A stretch of DNA of 64,000 bases from Paratrimastix pyriformis (GCA_027972325.1 JAPMOS010000147.1:22500-86499), one strand, 5' to 3'; shown: positions 1-10,390, numbered from the stretch's first letter. Notes: generated from the sequence alone by a model not told the origin. A program made the numbers and translations.

Positions 1-1130
1 AGCAAAGCAAGAGAGGGCGGCGCGCAAGTCCTCCTCGGTGCAGGGCAGGCGCGCCAGCCGCTCAAGGTTGAGCGATTCCCGGTGAAGGCGCTGGAGAAAG
101 CGGAATTCAGCCCTGGACTCGCGGGCAAGGCCCGTGACGGAGCCGAGCTGGGGAAAGTCGCTGGGCACGGCAACGCCCCGGACAAATGCCCGGGCGCGCT
201 CCAGTGCGAGCCTGTCAGAGGCCTCGCGGTCGCCAGGCTGCTGCTGCGGGTCGGCTGCGTGCCGGAGCTCATCCTCGTCGCCGGCGGCGGCAGCGTCGTC
301 CTCGTCCGCAAATTCGCCCTCGGCGCCGGCGGCATCATCGTCGCCGCTGGGCGGGTCGGCCTCCCCCGGAAAGGGACCGGGAGCAGCCCGGGCGAGCCGC
401 CGGAAGGCTGCGGCGGCTGGGACTTGGTTGGACGGGACGATGGTGGCAGTGGCCTGGTCGGGCCGAAAAAACGAGAGCGGAGCAGGCTCATCCGCGGCCG
501 GCACGGCGGCGGCACCACCGGCACCCGGGGGGGCACCAGCAGCACCGCGGGCAGCAAGGCCGGCCTCCTGAGCGGAAGGCAAGGCCGCGGAGGCAGCAGC
601 TGCGGCCACGAGCAAGGCCCGCTGCTGCTCGAGAAAGTCCCCCAGCGAGGCCTCCATCACGCGCCGGATGTAGAGGTCGAGGCCTTCCTGGGGCTGGGGG
701 GTGACGGCAGAGTGATTCTGCAGGGCCGGGGTGGGCACAGGGGGCGCGGGGGGCAGCGGGACGGTCCCCTCGGGCCCGCTCTGGGCGGCACCGTCGTCGT
801 CGAGGTCCTGGGATGGTAGCGGAGCGGTCGCGGTGGCCAGGCCGGACGCAGCCTGCGCAGCGGAAGCAGCCTTGTGGACAGCCGCAGCCGCCTGTAGGGC
901 CTGCGCCGGGCTTGCCGGGCCACCGGGAGCCGCCCCGGACACGCGGGCATCCGTAACCATCAGCCGGTCCAAGAAGGTCGAGCCCGGGCTGCGGGTGCCC
1001 CTTCCGCCGAAACGGCACTCGAAGAGCCACTCGAAGAGCCGTTGGGGGTCGGATTGGGTGTCCCAGGAGTTGGAACCTTGATGTTGATCTTGGGCATCGG
1101 AGGGTCTTGAAGTCGATGAGTAGAGGCCAT
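1..1130 (-). pseudogene. Family A Gag-like protein, long form, truncated and frameshifted
   Basis: The start is the ATG at 1,130 (MASTHRLQDPPMPK), the same start used by the other three family A copies. The protein is Ala/Pro/Gly-rich with an acidic stretch. It includes a segment of about 86 residues (AFVRG...SDFPQLGSVTGLARES) that is present in the copy at 54,686-56,889 but absent from the copies at 34,218 and 41,289. At least two frameshifts separate readable blocks (960-1,130, about 657-950 and below). No catalytic motif is present. The Gag assignment rests on position ahead of RT in the full copy and on the Arg/Gly-rich tail seen there. The end is outside the window. Confidence 0.65.
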
Positions 1131-1815
1131 TGGAGTAGAGTTCGTTGTTGTTCGGTCGGTAGTCCTTGAAAAACGGGTGTTCACCACGAAAACGAAGGCA
1201 CTGTGCTGGTCCGGCGCCCCTTAAGTACTGGAATTGGGCGGGAAATTTCAGATCTCATTTTTCAACTTTTGCTCTGTTGTGATTTCGACATCCGTGCTTT
1301 TTACCCTCTCTTGGGACCCCTTCCGGAGCCCAAATCGGGGTCACTTCACGGTTCGATCATGGACCGTTGGCCCGCAATTACCTTAACGGTTTTCGGAGAT
1401 CGGAGATTTGCCGAATCTCGGGCCGTTAACCCCGAATCTCACCCCTTCCGATGCGTGTTAAATTTTTTCTTTTCGCCCGATGTTCTTGGCTCCCTTTGAC
1501 CTCTCTCTCCGATTTTTGTTGTGATTTATGGACGCGTATTGGACACGCTGCCCGTCGTGACCATACGATTTTAATTTTAGGATTGGTTTTTTTCGGTCGA
1601 ACCAACCCTATCGACTACCGGTCGACCCATGTCCATCCTGACCGGTTCTCCACCCAGGACACTTTTTTTGAGATGTTTCCAAGTGCTTTCACCTGGGTTT
1701 GACTTGTGACTTTTCTGCATTGTGTGGTGTTTATCATGAAGAACAAGGAGATATAGCACCTAGACTGCCGAAGACGGAGGCTGTCGGCTGCTATCCTGAG
1801 TCTTACGATGGATAG
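1..1815 (-). mobile_element. DIRS-like retroelement family A, copy A0 (5' part, cut by window edge)
   Basis: The 5' end lies at 1,815, where the element end CTATCCATCGT reads on the minus strand. It is followed inward by the long family A terminal repeat (about 1,200-1,815) and then gag. The sequence matches the complete copy at 34,218 onward in inverted orientation. The flank after 1,815 is family C sequence matching the uninterrupted stretch near 44,385-44,395, so A0 is inserted in C1. Its RT, recombinase and right end would lie left of base 1 and are not visible. Confidence 0.85.
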
Positions 1816-2544
1816 TGGGATCACACTTCACACACGGACGCGAACTATACTGAGAGCATTTGGTTGGGCGGGCCTGTGTTTGTTTGCGCCCACACCCTCA
1901 CACAGACCGTACAGGGTCAGAAACAACAACAAACTGTGAGACGTCAGGGACGCGCGCATACTTGTGCACCCACGGGTCCCACGCTCGGGGATCGAGAGGT
2001 CCCAACAAGCTGGCGGTCAGGTCAGAAACAACTTTGGGATTTCGGCACTGCTAGGTCTAGATTGGAGAGAATTCACTGACCGCCAGCAAGCCTCATAGTT
2101 GCACGTCGTTCCTCAATGGGTTCTCTTCCGATCCCGTGTGCGCTGTCACACCCGCACCTGAAGTCGTGTTTTTTCCAGGCGGGCCCTCTCTGTGACACAT
2201 CTGGCACACCAACACCAGTGTTCGGTGTTTTTTCTTTGGGGTAGGCCTGCGCTTGCCCATGACCATCACCCCAACACTGGGACCCTTGTGTGATTTCAGC
2301 GCGTATCTGCTCGTTTACGTGCCGCACCGCGGGTTTTCTCATGAGGGCGCTCCGTTGGATTTCCGGATGCCCCTCTGCCTCGGTGTGTACGTTGACTCAC
2401 CAACACCGTGACGATGGCATGCATGCACCGCTGGTTTTTTCATGAGGGCGATCCGTGGTATGTTCGGATGCGGTGCCCGTGGGTACACCAACACCGGGAA
2501 AAATTGGTGCTATGCACTTGAGGGGCTTGCACCTGTTCATGCCC
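1816..2544 (+). other. Non-coding family C sequence
   Basis: This is diverged unique-like sequence repeated in inverted orientation at about 43,400-44,390 and, more distantly, at about 29,000-29,700. Short open frames exist but are not conserved between copies. Confidence 0.6.
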
Positions 2545-3120
2545 CGGTATGTTCATCAGGGCGGGCCTGAGTGCGCCCAACATGCCCCTTGGATGCACTC
2601 TCACACCGGCAGCATCATCACAGCACCACCACCAGCACACGCACCATCAGTGTGGCGTTGCTCAGGGCGGGCCTGTGTGCTCATCATGCCTTGAATGGGT
2701 CCTGGCACACCAGGACATCTGTTTGATGCGTCTGGGGCGGGCCGGAGTGCCCCACATGTCCCCCGGTGTACACTCTCACACCAACAGTATCATCAGCACC
2801 ACCAGTGTGGTGACTTTTCGGGCGGGCCTGTGTGCTCATCATGCCCTTGAATGCGTCCTGACAGCTGCTTGACTGCTTGAGGTGTCTCAGGGCGGGCCTG
2901 TGTGTGCCCACATGCCCTCTGGTGTGCATTCTCACACCAGCAGCAGCAACACCAACACCATCACCCAGCACCACCAGAGTGGTGTTCTGTCGGGGCGGGC
3001 CTGTGTGCTCATCATGCCCCTGAATGCGCCCTGGCACACCAGGACAGCTGCGTGGCGAGGCGTCTGGGAGCGGGCCTGTGTGCCCATATGCCTCCTGGTG
3101 TTCATTCTCACTCCAGCAGC
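2545..3120 (+). repeat. Family C tandem repeat, alternating half-units of about 70-100 bp
   Basis: Half-units begin with GGCGGGCCTG followed by TGTGCTCATCATGCC or TGTGCCCACATGCC. They appear near 2,558, 2,668, 2,739, 2,820, 2,890, 2,993 and 3,070. Stretches rich in CAG/CAC (CACCAACACCATC type) join them. The same repeat occurs at about 29,730-30,030, 40,950-41,288 and 42,983-43,400. His/Gln-rich open frames across it are by-products of the repeat. Confidence 0.75.
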
Positions 3121-3436
3121 AGCATCACACCCACACCAGCGCATTCAGGCCAGAATCACCACACCAGCACCATCAGAGTGGGGCTTTGCTGGGGGCAGTG
3201 TGATGCTCGATGTTTCATGCCTGCTCTCGCATCGACTGATGCCTTCTTGTCTGTCGGAAGCAGTGACAGCACTCGGCACCTTTGGGGAGCGACCCCGGAC
3301 ACACGCGGGGGGACACTGTGGAGTGTGTACCACCTCTCAGCTGTTTGATGCTCGTTCTGGCCCTCCGGCACGCGCACTCCCAACATCAGGATGGGTATCC
3401 GTAGAGCCGGCTCATCGGCCAAGAGTGTTGGGCGGA

Positions 3437-3438
3437 GC
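3437..3438. other. Empty target site corresponding to the family A insertion at 34,218-40,645
   Basis: Here family C reads GGGCGGAG/CATCCCG without interruption. In C2 the same sequence (reverse complement, GGATG/CTCCGCCC) is split exactly by the 6,428-bp element A. No bases are duplicated or lost. Confidence 0.85.
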
Positions 3439-3502
3439 ATCCCGTTAGCCGGGTCACGTAGAGTGCGGAAGGGGGAAAGCTATTCCTTTGGTATGGTGTT
3501 CA

Positions 3503-3623
3503 CTCTTTCTTGGTTTGGGTTTGTTTGGGGCTATCCCACGAGGCTGTCCCTCGTTCTCCGAACTCGTGAAGGAGAATGGTGGGATAGCCGAGTAATCTCT
3601 CCCCAAAAAAACCCAAACCAAGA
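3503..3623 (+). repeat. Internal complementary region (ICR) of family C
   Basis: The inner parts of both family C ends lie head to head here: TTGGTTTGGGTTTGTTTGG, the right-end block GAACTCGTGAAGGAGAA, then TGGTGGGATAGCC and the left-end block ending in CCCAAACCAAG. This is the sequence of the two element ends joined as in a circle, read in reverse complement. That is the ICR hallmark of DIRS elements. Confidence 0.8.
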
Positions 3624-5070
3624 CAAGTCTCCCACCCACCTCCCTGCCTGACGAGTGGCACTGGGTTTGTTTGTTGCTGCTTTCCCCCGCGAAGCTTCGA
3701 CTCAACGTGTACCCCATGGTCATGAATGATGGTGGGCATTTTGTCTTCGCAGCGCAATCTTCGTACGTGCTCCTTGGCTGTACTGCTGCCTGTTCAACCC
3801 GACAATCTGATTGACAAGTCAGGAGGGCTGCCTCGTGGGGAGGCGAGTGTGGCTGTTGTTCAACCTTGTTTGGTTCCCTTTGACAACAATGTGGGGTCTC
3901 GTCGGGGCCTTTGACCTTGAGACACCACCCTTCATGCACCCTCATTCACCCTCGTCTGATGTGATTGGGCATTCATGGTGGGGAGTTGTGGTCATTCACC
4001 CCAGCTACTTTGCTTGAACAACAGCCTATGGTCATCCTGCTCGTTGTACTCTTAAGACATCCATCATGCACCTTCATAGCGGTGTGGGGTGTTGTCTTCC
4101 TCCTTTCTGTTCTGAATGGGCAACAGCTCGAGGAACTGCTGCGGGGTGTTATCTTTCACCCCGTTTTCGTTTTGTTGTGGCACAACTGTGTGGCTTTACC
4201 ATGGTCGTGGTGGGCACCATGCATCCTCCACATTCAGAATGCGGGGGGGTCGGGGTTTGTTATTCACCGTCGTCTGTTCTGTTTTGACAACAGCTCATGT
4301 GATTTCATCGTGGGCGTTGTGCCCGTGAACCACCGCAGCACCCTGAAGTGGCGATCGATACGTCACCTTTTGTGCTCTCTCTCCCTTCGGGGTTTGCGTT
4401 TTGGTGGGGCTTGGGTTCTTTATACAGAATTCGACGCCTGCACGGCAAGGGTGCCTCCACCGCTTCACCGGCGCCGGTCGGCGACTGGTGACGAAGGAGC
4501 CGCGAGCACGGGGCGAGAACCCTCCTGGGATCTGCGAGGCAAGGTGCCTGTCGCGGCTCCGTCGTGCTCTGCGTTTCTCTCGACGCGTGCCTTTGGCCCG
4601 CGGCATGTCGGACAACGAGTCCTCTCGCTGTTTTGTCCGATCTTCTTCGTTGTTTTTATTTGCGGGGGGTCCGACCCGTTGAGGGAAGGATTCCCTATGG
4701 AGGGTGCCGAGTACGGGAAGACTCGGTACCTTCGGGGCCTTTGCAGGTTTCGCCCCTCCTTTTATTTGTGGCTTCTCCTCTCCCACCTGTTTTTGCTGAC
4801 CGGTTACAGCGGTGCGTCGGGGTTTTCTCCAGCCTCCTCTTTCCCTGACTAGACGTGCACCCCCCGGGGCGGGTCGCGACCCGCTTGAGGAGATGTTTGG
4901 GGTTCGCATGGTTGATCATGAATCTCTCTTCTTCGTTTTCATTGAAACCTTCGGGAGCTTTGACTCCCAACTGGATTGTTTTTACTGCGTTGCGCGGTAC
5001 TGACTCCCTTCCCACCTTTCTCTGCGTCGGTGGCTGGCGTGTCGTCGTCCGAACGGGCTTATGCTTAAAG
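3624..5070 (+). other. Family C 3' region, probably non-coding
   Basis: This stretch lies between the ICR and the 3' terminal repeat, where families B and D carry an Arg/Gly-rich frame. A 295-codon open frame (3,965-4,852) is not conserved in C2. A basic alternative frame (about 4,401-4,682) is partly conserved (STPARQGCLHRFTGAGRRLV). The last part (about 4,690-4,870) resembles the family B 3' region near 9,930-10,060, sharing a TTTCTCCA-CCTCCTCTTTCCCT block. Confidence 0.5.
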
Positions 5071-5221
5071 GACAAGTCGACTGCCGGCACTGACATGACA
5101 TGTCAAATTCTTTTTGATAAATTTTTGGATGTCAGTGCCGTTTTGCGTGCTTGCTGTGCAAGTGTTCACTCTTTCTTGGTTTGGGTTTGTTTGGGGAAGA
5201 GATTACTCGGCTATCCCACCA
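5071..5221 (+). repeat. Family C terminal repeat (3' copy in C1)
   Basis: About 150 bp shared in inverted orientation with 15,494-15,665, 32,464-32,620 and 53,277-53,446. It contains the imperfect hairpin GGCACTGACAT...ATGTCAGTGCC and the palindrome TGACATGTCA. Confidence 0.8.
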
Positions 5222-6893
5222 TGCGTACTTTCACATCCCGATCTTTCCACCTCACCGGAAATACCTGGGAGTCGAATGGGAGGGCACGGAATATCGCTTC
5301 CAAGCCCTCCCATTCGGCCTGAATGTGGCTCCCAGAATCTTTACGAAGACCATGAGAGTGGCAATCAAGGAAGCCCGGAGACACGGCATCTTGGGAGTCC
5401 ACTACATCGACGACCTACTGGTGTTGGGCAGGTCACCACAGGAGACCAAACTGCATCCACTGGCACTCCTTCGTCACCTCCTCTCACTCGGGTTCGAGAT
5501 CAGCTGGGACAAAACCCAAGTGGAACCAGTTCAAATGCTGGAGTTCCTGGGGTTTGTCCTCGACACTCGAGCGATGACACTCTCACTCCCACCCGAGAAG
5601 GCACAGAAGGTGAGAGAGATGGCGCACAACACCCAACAGTGCACCACCATCAAAGCCAAATCATTGGCAGCGGTGATCGGGTTCATGTCGTCATGCAGGG
5701 AGACGATTCGCCCGGCCTGCTTGTACCTGCGCAACCTGAACATCGACCTGTCCACGGCGATCAAGGCGCAGGGGGGGTGGCATGCACTGGTGACCCTTTC
5801 GGAGGAGTCACACAGGGACTTGGAGTGGTGGGAACATGCACAGTACCCCACCAGCACCCCACTTCGGACCCCACCAGCAGAGCTGATCCTGACCACGGAT
5901 GCAGCCGAGATGGGCTGGGGGGCAGTGCTGAGGACTCCGGCACAGAGCATCGAGCAGGGCATCCCAGCACACGAGTTGTGGAGAGTGACGGACCTGCAGG
6001 AGATCAGTTCAATAAACCCGCTCGAATTGGAAGCGGGCATCAGGTCACTCCACCTGTTCCGGGAACAGGTCACAGGCAAGTCCGTACTTTGGTTCTCGGA
6101 CAATTCGTCTGTCGTGTGGTCAGTCGGCAGACTCAAGTCACAGAGCCAGCAGCTCAACACCCGGTTGAGAACACTCTGGGAGTTCTGCCAGACACACCAG
6201 ATCACCCTCACCACAGAGCACATTCACGGCACCGACAACGTGAGAGCGGACAGGCTCTCGCGGTGGGTCGACGCCGAAGATTTCCAGCTCCACCCAGCCC
6301 TCTTCAGGGCGGTGGTGAAACTCAGGACGAAGCCGACGGTGGACGCCTTTGCATCGGCGCGAAACCACTTGTGCCCCCGGTTCTGGTCCTTGGTCAAGGA
6401 ACCGGGAGCGGCGGGAGTGGACTTCTTCCGGCAGAACCTAGCCTCAGAAGTGCCGTGGATAAACCCACCGTACTCGCTCATCCTCAGAGTCTTGGAACGG
6501 TTGAGGGAGCAGCGGGGGGAGGCTCTTCTCCTCACCCCGGTGTGGACATCGGCACCGTGGTGGCCAGTGATGCTGCACATGGCAGTGGCACCACCCCTGA
6601 CCTTACCGCGGCAGGAGAACACATTCCTGGCAGGCACGACATGCAACCTCAAGGGAATTGGGCCCCCACACTGGGAGTGTTGTGTGACACAGGTGTCGGG
6701 GGACCCAGTCCGGCAAGCCAGGGCACACCTCGAGTGGGGTTGGCAGACTCTCACCAATCCGGATCTCACCCTCGTCCGGAAGTTCCAGGACCGACAGCTG
6801 CACCCCATGGGTCCAGCCCGGATCTTCGACGACCCGGAGGCCTGGTGGGGGAGCAACGAGCCCCTGATCCCACAGTGGGACAGGGAGCTGTAG
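5222..6893 (+). CDS. Family B reverse transcriptase / RNase H / methyltransferase-like polyprotein (5' truncated)
   Basis: An uninterrupted frame of about 557 codons. It begins at AYFHIPIFPPHRKYLG, inside the RT palm. The RT catalytic motif HYIDDLLVL is at about 5,401. RNase H-type motifs follow: LTTDAAEMGWGA (about 5,888), LWFSDNSS (about 6,090) and NVRADRLSRWVD (about 6,240). The C-terminal part has VDAFASARNHLCPRFWS and WINPPYS (about 6,460); the NPPY box and position match the methyltransferase-like domain of DIRS polyproteins. The first RT motifs are lost because element C1 interrupts the gene. The enzyme would copy element RNA into DNA, but this copy cannot make a full protein. Confidence 0.9.
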
Positions 6894-7221
6894 ACGTCGA
6901 CGCAGACTCGGGAGAGGACATGACCTTAGCCGAGCTGGCAGCGTCTCTGCGCTCAAAGAGCACCACCACCCCCACTCCCATGACGCACCACCCGGAGTCC
7001 TGTGTGACAAACCCGCCGGGTCGGTCGGAAGCACCCACGAGTGGGGCCTGTGATGCCCAGAACACCGCGGGGACACCCGTGGACGGAACTCTGTTTCGCC
7101 CGGGCAAGAAAGGTCCTGCCCCAGGACGCGCGACACCCACACCCACAGCCCGGAAAAAGCTCTCAGATGAGGCTCCTGCTTGGGCCCCTAAGCATCCGGA
7201 GCTGTCGGCAGCGGCAGGTTA

Positions 7222-8508
7222 CAGTATGTCCAACAATAAACGAGCCACTCCTTTTCATGTCAGAGCGAGTGCACCAAGAGGGAGCCGGGGATTTTTCTGA
7301 GTGCCACGCATGCACAACACCACAAGGACTCCACCCATCCACTTAGTATTTGGTGTGGCCACCGTGGGCCCGAATGACGGCACGAAGTCGGTCGGGCATC
7401 GAGTTGGCCAACTTTTCGGGGAGGTCGGCGTCCATGGTGGCCCACTCGGCCTTGAGCACCCGGATCAATCCAGCGAGAGTTTCGGGGTGGCGTTCAAGCA
7501 GCTTCCTCTTGAGGAGTGCCCACACGTTTTCCATCGGGTTGAGGTCGGGGCTCTGGGGGGGTAGCCCGATGTCGGTCAAGTTCTCCTCAGCGACCCGGTC
7601 CGTCACCAAGTGGGACCGGTACTTGGGATCGTTGTCGTGCAGCAGCACCCGGCCCTCGGGGCCCTCAACGCACACCTCGAGGGCAGAGGGCACAAGCTCA
7701 TCACTCACAATCCGGGCCATGAGGGGGCCAGTGAGGTTCTCCTGGAAGGAGAACAGGCGTCCCCATCCACCCTGACCGAAGCATCCGTGGAGGTTAATCT
7801 TGGCCGGATGCTTCACAGTGAGGACAGGCTTGCGCTTCCCAGGGTAGCCCCAACTCTTCGTGGCTTGTGCATGCAGGCGGGCGGTGCACTCGTCAGAAAA
7901 GAGCACGCAGCTCCAGTCACGGTGCAGGTTGGCACGGGCAAAGGCGAGCCGTTTCTTCATGATGGCCGGGGTGAGGGTGGGTTTCTTCGGATTGCCCCCC
8001 CAGCGCAGGCCCACGGTGAAGAGGCGCGAGCGAACAGTCTCATGGGAGGGGTGAGTGCCCTTCGTAGTCTTCACTTGTGCAGCAATGGACCGCAGGGAGG
8101 GCTTGGCCGGGGACATGGAGAGGGAAATCATCTTCCGGTCAGTGGGCGGGGTGGTGGCCCTTGTCCGACCAAGATGAGCCTTGTCCGCCAACGGTTGGCC
8201 GGCGCCAACCCGCACCGCCCAGCGTGAGACAGTGTGCCGGTTCACTCCCAATTCGGCTGCCACCGAGGTGCGGGTGCGCCCCTGCTGCACAAAAACCGCG
8301 ACTCGGGCTCGATCGAGGGCAGAAAGTCGAGGCATGGAAAAAATCAATCCTGTGCTCGGTGTGGGTAGGCGTTTGGGGGGAGGTGGATGGCAGACCTGAG
8401 GCACGGCGGAGCACTGAGCATAATGCAAGGGGCCCCCCGGAGCCCGGGACCCCTCTTGCCCGGGGAACCAAAAAATTATGGGTGGCTAGTTTATTGTTGG
8501 ACATACTG
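7222..8508 (-). mobile_element. Tc1/mariner-type DNA transposon (copy 1)
   Basis: 1,287 bp bounded by inverted repeats of about 28 bp starting CAGTATGTCCAACAATAAAC and flanked on both sides by the TA target dinucleotide (7,220-7,221 and 8,509-8,510). It carries one transposase gene. The same transposon sits at the same position in B2 (20,150-21,436). Confidence 0.95.
7343..8335 (-). CDS. Tc1/mariner DD34E transposase
   Basis: 330 residues. The ATG at 8,335 (MPRLSALDRARVAVF) is chosen because upstream codons run into low-complexity sequence. The N-terminus has a helix-turn-helix (TSVAAELGVNRHTVSRWAVR). The catalytic triad is visible: FSDECT, LHDNDPKYRSH and SPDLNPMENVW, with 34 residues between the second Asp and the Glu, as in the Tc1 family. 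The length is normal for the family and the frame has no stop. The protein from copy 2 is identical over the whole frame, so the transposase may be functional. It would cut the element out at its inverted repeats and insert it at TA. Confidence 0.95.
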   Translation of the reverse strand: MPRLSALDRARVAVFVQQGRTRTSVAAELGVNRHTVSRWAVRVGAGQPLADKAHLGRTRATTPPTDRKMISLSMSPAKPSLRSIAAQVKTTKGTHPSHETVRSRLFTVGLRWGGNPKKPTLTPAIMKKRLAFARANLHRDWSCVLFSDECTARLHAQATKSWGYPGKRKPVLTVKHPAKINLHGCFGQGGWGRLFSFQENLTGPLMARIVSDELVPSALEVCVEGPEGRVLLHDNDPKYRSHLVTDRVAEENLTDIGLPPQSPDLNPMENVWALLKRKLLERHPETLAGLIRVLKAEWATMDADLPEKLANSMPDRLRAVIRAHGGHTKY

Positions 8509-9269
8509 TATTTCATTCAGAGGTCATTGGCAGAGAAAACCTCGAAGAAATACTCACACATCATTCGCCGCTATGAAGAGTGGTGCGCGCTCAAAGACCT
8601 GGCTCCGATCACGGAGGCGACCGACCAGAATGAGGTCCAGGTCGCCTCGTTCATCGCGGATGAAGCCATGGAGAGGGACCTCAGCTCGGGCTCGGCAGGG
8701 GCACGTCGCTCAGCACTGTCCATGTACTTCACCATGAGTGGCCACCCGCAAACTGGTGAAACAAGTCGTCACCGGCATCGGGAAGGACAAACCGGCTGGG
8801 GGCAAAGACCTCGGTCCGGTCTGGGACCTAGCAGACCTCTTGAAATTGCTCGAGGGGGAGTGGGCCGACAATGCGACCCTTGACCAAAACCGGCTCATTG
8901 GTAAAGTCGCCAGCTTGTTGGAGATCGCGGGGTTGAGGGTCATGGACACGACCTCGATCTCTTTTTCCGACTCACGCTTTGAGTTCGGCCAGCCGGGGTG
9001 TGAGCACTCCGTTCGGCTGAAGGTCTGTCCGAAGGAGACACACAACACCAAGATTCGATGGGTCCAGGTGGTCGGGGCTCCCGACAACCGACTGTGCCTA
9101 CACTGCGCCATGAAACAGTGGCTGACCAAGCGGCCCACTGTTGGCGGGTCGGTTCAGTGGCAAACCTCATGAAATGTCGGGGACCGCTGAACCTGACAAG
9201 GGGGACCCCTAGGGGGTTCCCCCCTTTGGCAGGCACGAGTTGGGAGGCAGTGTGATTCCTTTGGCATGC

Positions 9270-9385
9270 TGTCTATTTTCCTGGGGGTTTGGGAAGATGA
9301 AGGTCGTCGAGATTGATTACTCGTTCGCCGAGGCTCCGAGGCTGAAGCGAGGAATCATCGAGACTCTTCTTCTTCCCAAACCCCA
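9270..9385 (+). repeat. ICR of family B (copy B1)
   Basis: CCTGGGGGTTTGGGAAG and CTCCGAGGCTGAA meet GCGAGGAATCATCGAG, followed by CTTCCCAAACCCC. This is the reverse complement of the joined 3' end (GATGATTCCTCGC) and 5' end (TTCAGCCTCGGAG) of B, matching 18,942-19,056 in B2. Confidence 0.88.
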
Positions 9386-9414
9386 GAAATACTCCCACCC
9401 GCCTCCCTGGTGGC

Positions 9415-9927
9415 GTGGAGCACCACATGGCTTACAGCCCCACTGCCTCACCACCTCCTGAGCCTGCCGACACCACCTTTGCTCTTCCTGCCATTTTGAG
9501 GAGCAAAGGGTGGGGAGGGGAGACAGGTCATGTTACCTTTCCCCCCCTCTGTCACAACACAACCACACTCGCCCGCACACAGCCCTCGCGCTGGACCCGG
9601 GCAAGGAACTCGGTCTACAACGCCAACCGGCGCCTGACCGCGGCCAAGCGAGGCTACGATCACCCCAAGGCCGCTACGCGCCTCTTCACTCTGGAAGATG
9701 GGTCGAGGGTGGTCGTTTCCAACACCCACCGCGGCCGCAGTGGACACTGGGTCTCGTCGCGCGGACGCGGAGGCTCTGCTGTTCGAGGCGCGACCCGAGG
9801 ATGGTCTCGGGGTGCTACTCGTGGCCGTGGCCGTGGCCGTGGCGGCCGCAAGTTCTTTTCGGCCGCCTCTTCTGCCCGTGGCAAGAGCTCCGCTGAGGAG
9901 TCTGCTGCGGAGGGGGGGAAGAAGTGA
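9415..9927 (+). CDS. Family B 3' Arg/Gly-rich basic protein, downstream of recombinase and ICR
   Basis: 170 codons from ATG at 9,415 (MEHHMAYSPTAS; a second ATG is four codons on). The N-terminal half is Pro/Thr-rich. The middle is basic (NSVYNANRRLTAAKRGYDH). The C-terminal third is an RGG-type low-complexity domain (RGRGG, RGRGRGRGGRKFF) with an acidic end (SAEESAAEGGKK). RGG domains commonly bind RNA; a nucleocapsid-like role is inference. It lies between ICR and 3' terminal repeat, an unusual place for a DIRS gene. In B2 the same frame is present at both ends but shifted in the middle. Family D has a comparable frame in the same place. Confidence 0.6.
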   Translation: MEHHMAYSPTASPPPEPADTTFALPAILRSKGWGGETGHVTFPPLCHNTTTLARTQPSRWTRARNSVYNANRRLTAAKRGYDHPKAATRLFTLEDGSRVVVSNTHRGRSGHWVSSRGRGGSAVRGATRGWSRGATRGRGRGRGGRKFFSAASSARGKSSAEESAAEGGKK

Positions 9928-10253
9928 ATGGAAGGCGCTTCGTCCCCCGGGGGTCTTTTTCTGAGGCTTCGCCCCCTCTGTATTTTTCCCTGATTTTTTT
10001 GCGTGACCTGGTAAGCCGGAGGTTTCTCCACCCTCCTCTTTCCCTCCGCAGACACATGCTTACCGGGGTGAGCTTCGGCGGCTCATGGGGAGGAGAAGTT
10101 GAATTTTATTGTGCCGATGTTTGATCAATCTTTGAAAGCCTCTTTTGTTTTGTCTCTCTCGTCTTTCTTCTATCTACATTCTTTCTTTGGGATGCGTCTG
10201 GGCCTGACCACACCTTCCGGAGTGGTGCCCGGCCCCTTTGACGTGCTTACGCA
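9928..10253 (+). other. Family B 3' untranslated region
   Basis: Pyrimidine-rich, without a conserved frame. It shares a TTTCTCCACCCTCCTCTTTC-type block with family C near 4,840. Mirrored at about 18,090-18,400. Confidence 0.5.
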
Positions 10254-10390
10254 AGGGCAGGGTACACTATCCGTGTCAGCTGACATGGAATTTCTTTCTA
10301 TTTGTGGTCAGTGCCGCTTTTTGCGTTGCCTGACGTGATGTCTATTTTCCTGGGGGTTTGGGAAGAAGAAGAGTCTCGATGATTCCTCGC
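10254..10390 (+). repeat. Family B 3' inverted terminal repeat (B1)
   Basis: About 135 bp ending GATGATTCCTCGC at 10,390. It is matched in inverted orientation at 17,944-18,080, and its inner part recurs at 26,401-26,515. It contains the palindrome TGTCAGCTGACA and the block GCAACGCAAAA-GCGGCACTGAC (reverse strand), which recurs in the family C terminal repeats. Confidence 0.85.

Larger units (their letters stand above)
1816..5221 (+). mobile_element. Non-autonomous DIRS-like element family C, copy C1 (3' part)
   Basis: The 3' end is at 5,221 (GGCTATCCCACCA), where it cuts family B reverse transcriptase; B resumes at 5,222. The copy runs left to A0, and its 5' part is outside the window. It contains an ICR at 3,503-3,623 and a 3' terminal repeat at about 5,071-5,221. 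No RT, RNase H, methyltransferase or recombinase motif is seen. Base for base it is the inverted counterpart of 32,464-34,217 plus 40,646-44,390, but it lacks the family A insertions found there, so it supplies empty sites. Confidence 0.8.
6894..9172 (+). pseudogene. Family B tyrosine recombinase, interrupted by Tc1 and lacking its catalytic core
   Basis: A Pro/Thr/Ser-rich N-terminal extension (6,894-7,219) is followed by the Tc1 element. The core-binding domain resumes at about 8,511 (RSLAEKTSKKYSHIIRRYEE) with a frameshift near 8,745, then continues to EIAGLRVMDTTS (about 8,925; the R is the first catalytic Arg). After MKQWLTKRPT (about 9,135) roughly 320 bp present in B2 are missing, removing the HxxR box and the nucleophilic Tyr. 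The recombinase would integrate the circular element DNA. This copy is dead by two independent lesions. Confidence 0.82.
5222..10390 (+). mobile_element. DIRS-like retroelement family B, copy B1 (3' part)
   Basis: It starts in mid-RT where C1 is inserted and ends at 10,390 with GATGATTCCTCGC, the same 3' end as B2 (17,944). Order: RT/RNase H/methyltransferase-like, YR with a Tc1 insertion, ICR, Arg/Gly-rich frame, 3' terminal repeat. Gag and the RT start would lie left of the window. Sequence identity to B2 is very high, so the copies are young. Confidence 0.88.

Noticed and set aside
2549-3448. His/Gln-rich proteins over the family C tandem repeat
   Set aside because: Several overlapping frames on both strands are open at once and are not kept between C1, C2 and C3.
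3965-4852. A 295-codon membrane-like protein in C1
   Set aside because: Its frame is not conserved in the nearly identical C2 region (32,835-33,700), and the hydrophobic look comes from T-rich sequence.
5114-7300. A 728-codon frame over B1 RT and a 591-codon frame at 21,791-23,566
   Set aside because: Both are shadows of the RT/RNase H frame with Gly/His/Arg-rich, low-information sequence. Only the final part of the first (after about 6,894) is the recombinase N-terminal extension.
7343-8428. A 361-codon transposase starting at 8,428
   Set aside because: The first 31 codons are Pro-rich and upstream of the conserved start; the ATG at 8,335 gives the usual family length.
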